From NCBI GenBank assembly GCA_963969395.1, contig OZ017800.1, positions 12,308,479-12,372,478 on the forward strand: a stretch of 64,000 bases of DNA, written 5' to 3'. Positions 61,889 to 64,000 of this stretch are shown here, piece after piece. The position numbers and the translations under genes are program-made. The notes beneath the pieces were generated by a model that did no database searches, was not told the DNA's origin, and was given only the letters and a program-made list of their open reading frames with translations. Every line of letters begins with the position of its first letter. The stretch's first letter is position 1. Origin of the DNA: Pseudoscleropodium purum (Eukaryota; Streptophyta; Bryopsida; Hypnales; Brachytheciaceae).

Positions 61889-64000
61889 CTCGCTTTGAGA
61901 TGAATTTCATCGATAATGGATGGATGAGAAATTGTTGCGGACCATTGGAGAACTTGAGAATTTGACTGGCGGTAAAAAAAGTCAATAAGAAACAGCGCAC
62001 ATGATTTATTGTTGAACTATCCATAGTCAACCACTTTAGCGATTCCACATATGTTTTGGAGCAGTATAAGGTAGAAGCACTGGTAGCGGACCAGGACCAG
62101 TAGTGGATCACAGAGTAAAATCTCCACTTTCAAGTAGAAAATCTCCACTTTTCAGTACATTTTGGGTACCTATCTTCAATTATCCCCAATTGGTGCAATG
62201 TACTTTTTGCCTCTGAAAATTCACAATAATTTCAATTTATGGAGTTAAATTCTGAAAATTTTGCCATCTACGTATTTTTTATCTTCCTACCTGGGAAAAA
62301 TTTCAACAATTTCTTACTCTTCTTCATTTGCTCCACAAATGCTTAAATGATTCACTACTAGTGCTTCTACCTTAAGGTAATGTAAATTCTTACAAGGTTA
62401 AAGGTTAAACTCTTTTCTTAAAATAAATTTTCATAGAGCTTAGACAATATTTATAGTATTTGGTATAGTGCTTTTAGGTTTACTTCAATAGAATTTAGAA
62501 TTAGAATTGCTAAATAAAACATTTGTTGTGAATATCAAAGTAAATTAAAATTAAAATTTTGAAATCATCAAGAATTCTAATTTTGTACTTATACTAATGA
62601 TGTGCACTTTGTGTCATTGCTACAACCAAAATTAAAGTAATATTAATTTTCTAATTTTTAAATTAAAAAATAACTCAAAAATCTATAACTTTCATACTAT
62701 AGATCCAAACGGATAGATCAAAGTCCATGCACCCCACCTCACAAAGAGTTTTACGATGGTTCCCAAAATGCTATTGGAAAATGAATGGTATAGGAGATCT
62801 CATCAAAATAAATAAAACAAACAAATAGCCAAAGGTATAGACTAGTGTACCTTGTATCATTGCAACAACCAAAATAAAAGTAAAAATAATAATATTCTAA
62901 TATGTAACAAGACATGCGGGCCCTTAAGAATCATCTAAAAAATCAATATTATATGTTTAAAATTTATGACATAGGTAAAAAATTATGGAGACATTTGCAC
63001 AATAGTTTTTTTTCCGTTAATTATCACAAATTTAAGAAAGGGTTCGGACATTTAGGCTTTTGTATAAGGCTTATAAGAGGAGTTGAAGTTGTTGATTTTT
63101 TTAACTCTAGTAGCTAGATTGAGATTGAATTAGTTTGATGCAACAATGGAGTTATGTAATTTGTGCTTTTACTTATGATTTTTGAATTCGAGACATTTGG
63201 TTATTTGAAAAAGAAACGACATTTGATAGTTGTTACATCTAGATTTCTTGAATTTAATCCAAATCATATCAAAAGTCTCATTCAAGTCTCCCAAGGCCAA
63301 TTTTTCTCATTCAATTGAACTTATTTGCAAGTTTTTCAATCAAAAGTTCCACTATTAATCTCTAAAGATTAAAACTATGTTTTTTTGGCAACACAACAAT
63401 TTGGAGCAGCTCACTACGAATGGAGTTTTTAATTTTTTTTGTTGAAATTTTCACACAACATGTGTTCAAGGAGTAGCTTTAAGACACAATAATTTTCATA
63501 ACTTTTGACTACAAGATCCAAAAGTTATTGCATAATATGTAATTTTCAATGCTTAGCAGGCAGCCCAAAAATTTCTTAAAAAATCATTTTTTTCAAAAAT
63601 AAAAATTTGAAATTGATTTTCTATATTTCTATGTATGTGGAAAGCTTTAAATCATTCCATTTTAATTTACGTGATGAAAGTTATGAGGTGCTCTAGTTTG
63701 TAGGTAGCCATGGATTCCCTATTCAAAAATAAACTTTGGAGTCCTTTATTTAACTCAATTTTTAATATTTTTTGAAAAAAATAAATAAATATATAATGTA
63801 GATTGTTTAATATTACATTAGCACCATTAGTATTGGAATTTTCAATTCTATAATTAAATTCTTAACAATTTAGTGTTTTGAATCACTTTGTACTTCTTTC
63901 TATTTACTATTTTTTTCCTATATGTTGTGCAATTCCAAATGATTCAAAAATTTTCATGCATGTATCCAAATTGACTTGAAGAATGAATCCAAGAGATATC
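61889..64000. other. AT-rich gene-free stretch at the window end
   Basis: AT-rich, with homopolymer runs and fragments resembling the dispersed repeat seen near 180 and 30630 (for example ATAACTTT...GATCCAAA around 62690 and 63500). No gene, element boundary or RNA gene is supported. Confidence 0.55.

Overview
This window is nuclear DNA of a land plant. Two genes with many short, canonical GT-AG introns encode the plant forms of GCN5 and of bifunctional pantothenate kinase 2. The gene-poor DNA between them is AT-rich and full of degraded DNA transposons, MITEs and diverged tandem repeats. A bryophyte, possibly a moss, is my guess from the overall style; the sequence does not prove it.

Layout. 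(1) About 0.5-10.3 kb: a candidate large hAT-superfamily transposon with two divergent genes, a RING-H2/coiled-coil protein on the minus strand (888-3098) and a BED/RNase H-like/hAT-dimerisation transposase on the plus strand (5744-9256). The transposase carries one in-frame TAG and a ~490-residue acidic and RGG tail. The genes are separated by 2.6 kb holding two oppositely oriented GC-rich motif arrays around a 56-bp AT-rich tandem array. (2) 11.3-27.0 kb: three diverged, partly deleted copies (A, B, C) of one intron-containing gene with CUE-like segments and a Cys-rich repeat, distantly like the N-terminal part of RNF216/TRIAD3-type E3 ligases. Copies B and C share the same premature TGA. 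A ~400-bp tandem repeat array (19.3-22.5 kb) and a MITE lie between B and C. (3) 28.0-38.5 kb: a 3.1-kb non-autonomous element and two ~0.28-0.30-kb MITEs share ends with each other, and their distal terminus also matches the right end of the large hAT. (4) 36.5-43.2 kb: a tandem family of three intact short genes for 62-71-residue peptides with a hydrophobic N-terminus and a Gly/Cys tail, each with a conserved upstream region and TATA box; a fourth copy survives as a 3' relic. (5) 43.2-51 kb: AT-rich, no genes, three CACTA-type MITEs. (6) 51.46-56.43 kb, plus strand: complete 16-exon GCN5 (592 aa). (7) 57.88-60.95 kb, minus strand: complete 3-exon PANK2 (878 aa), convergent with GCN5. (8) 61-64 kb: upstream region of PANK2, one start-less open frame, then AT-rich DNA.

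Functionally only GCN5 (histone H3 acetylation in SAGA-type coactivators, uses acetyl-CoA) and PANK2 (first step of CoA synthesis, plus a phosphatase domain) are confidently intact housekeeping genes. Their convergence links CoA synthesis and acetyl-CoA use only by neighbourhood. The most unusual items are the two-gene hAT element with its array-flanked divergent promoters, and the tandem Gly/Cys peptide family. All exon boundaries were derived by eye from reading-frame continuity, GT-AG sites and family conservation; no search or RNA data were available.
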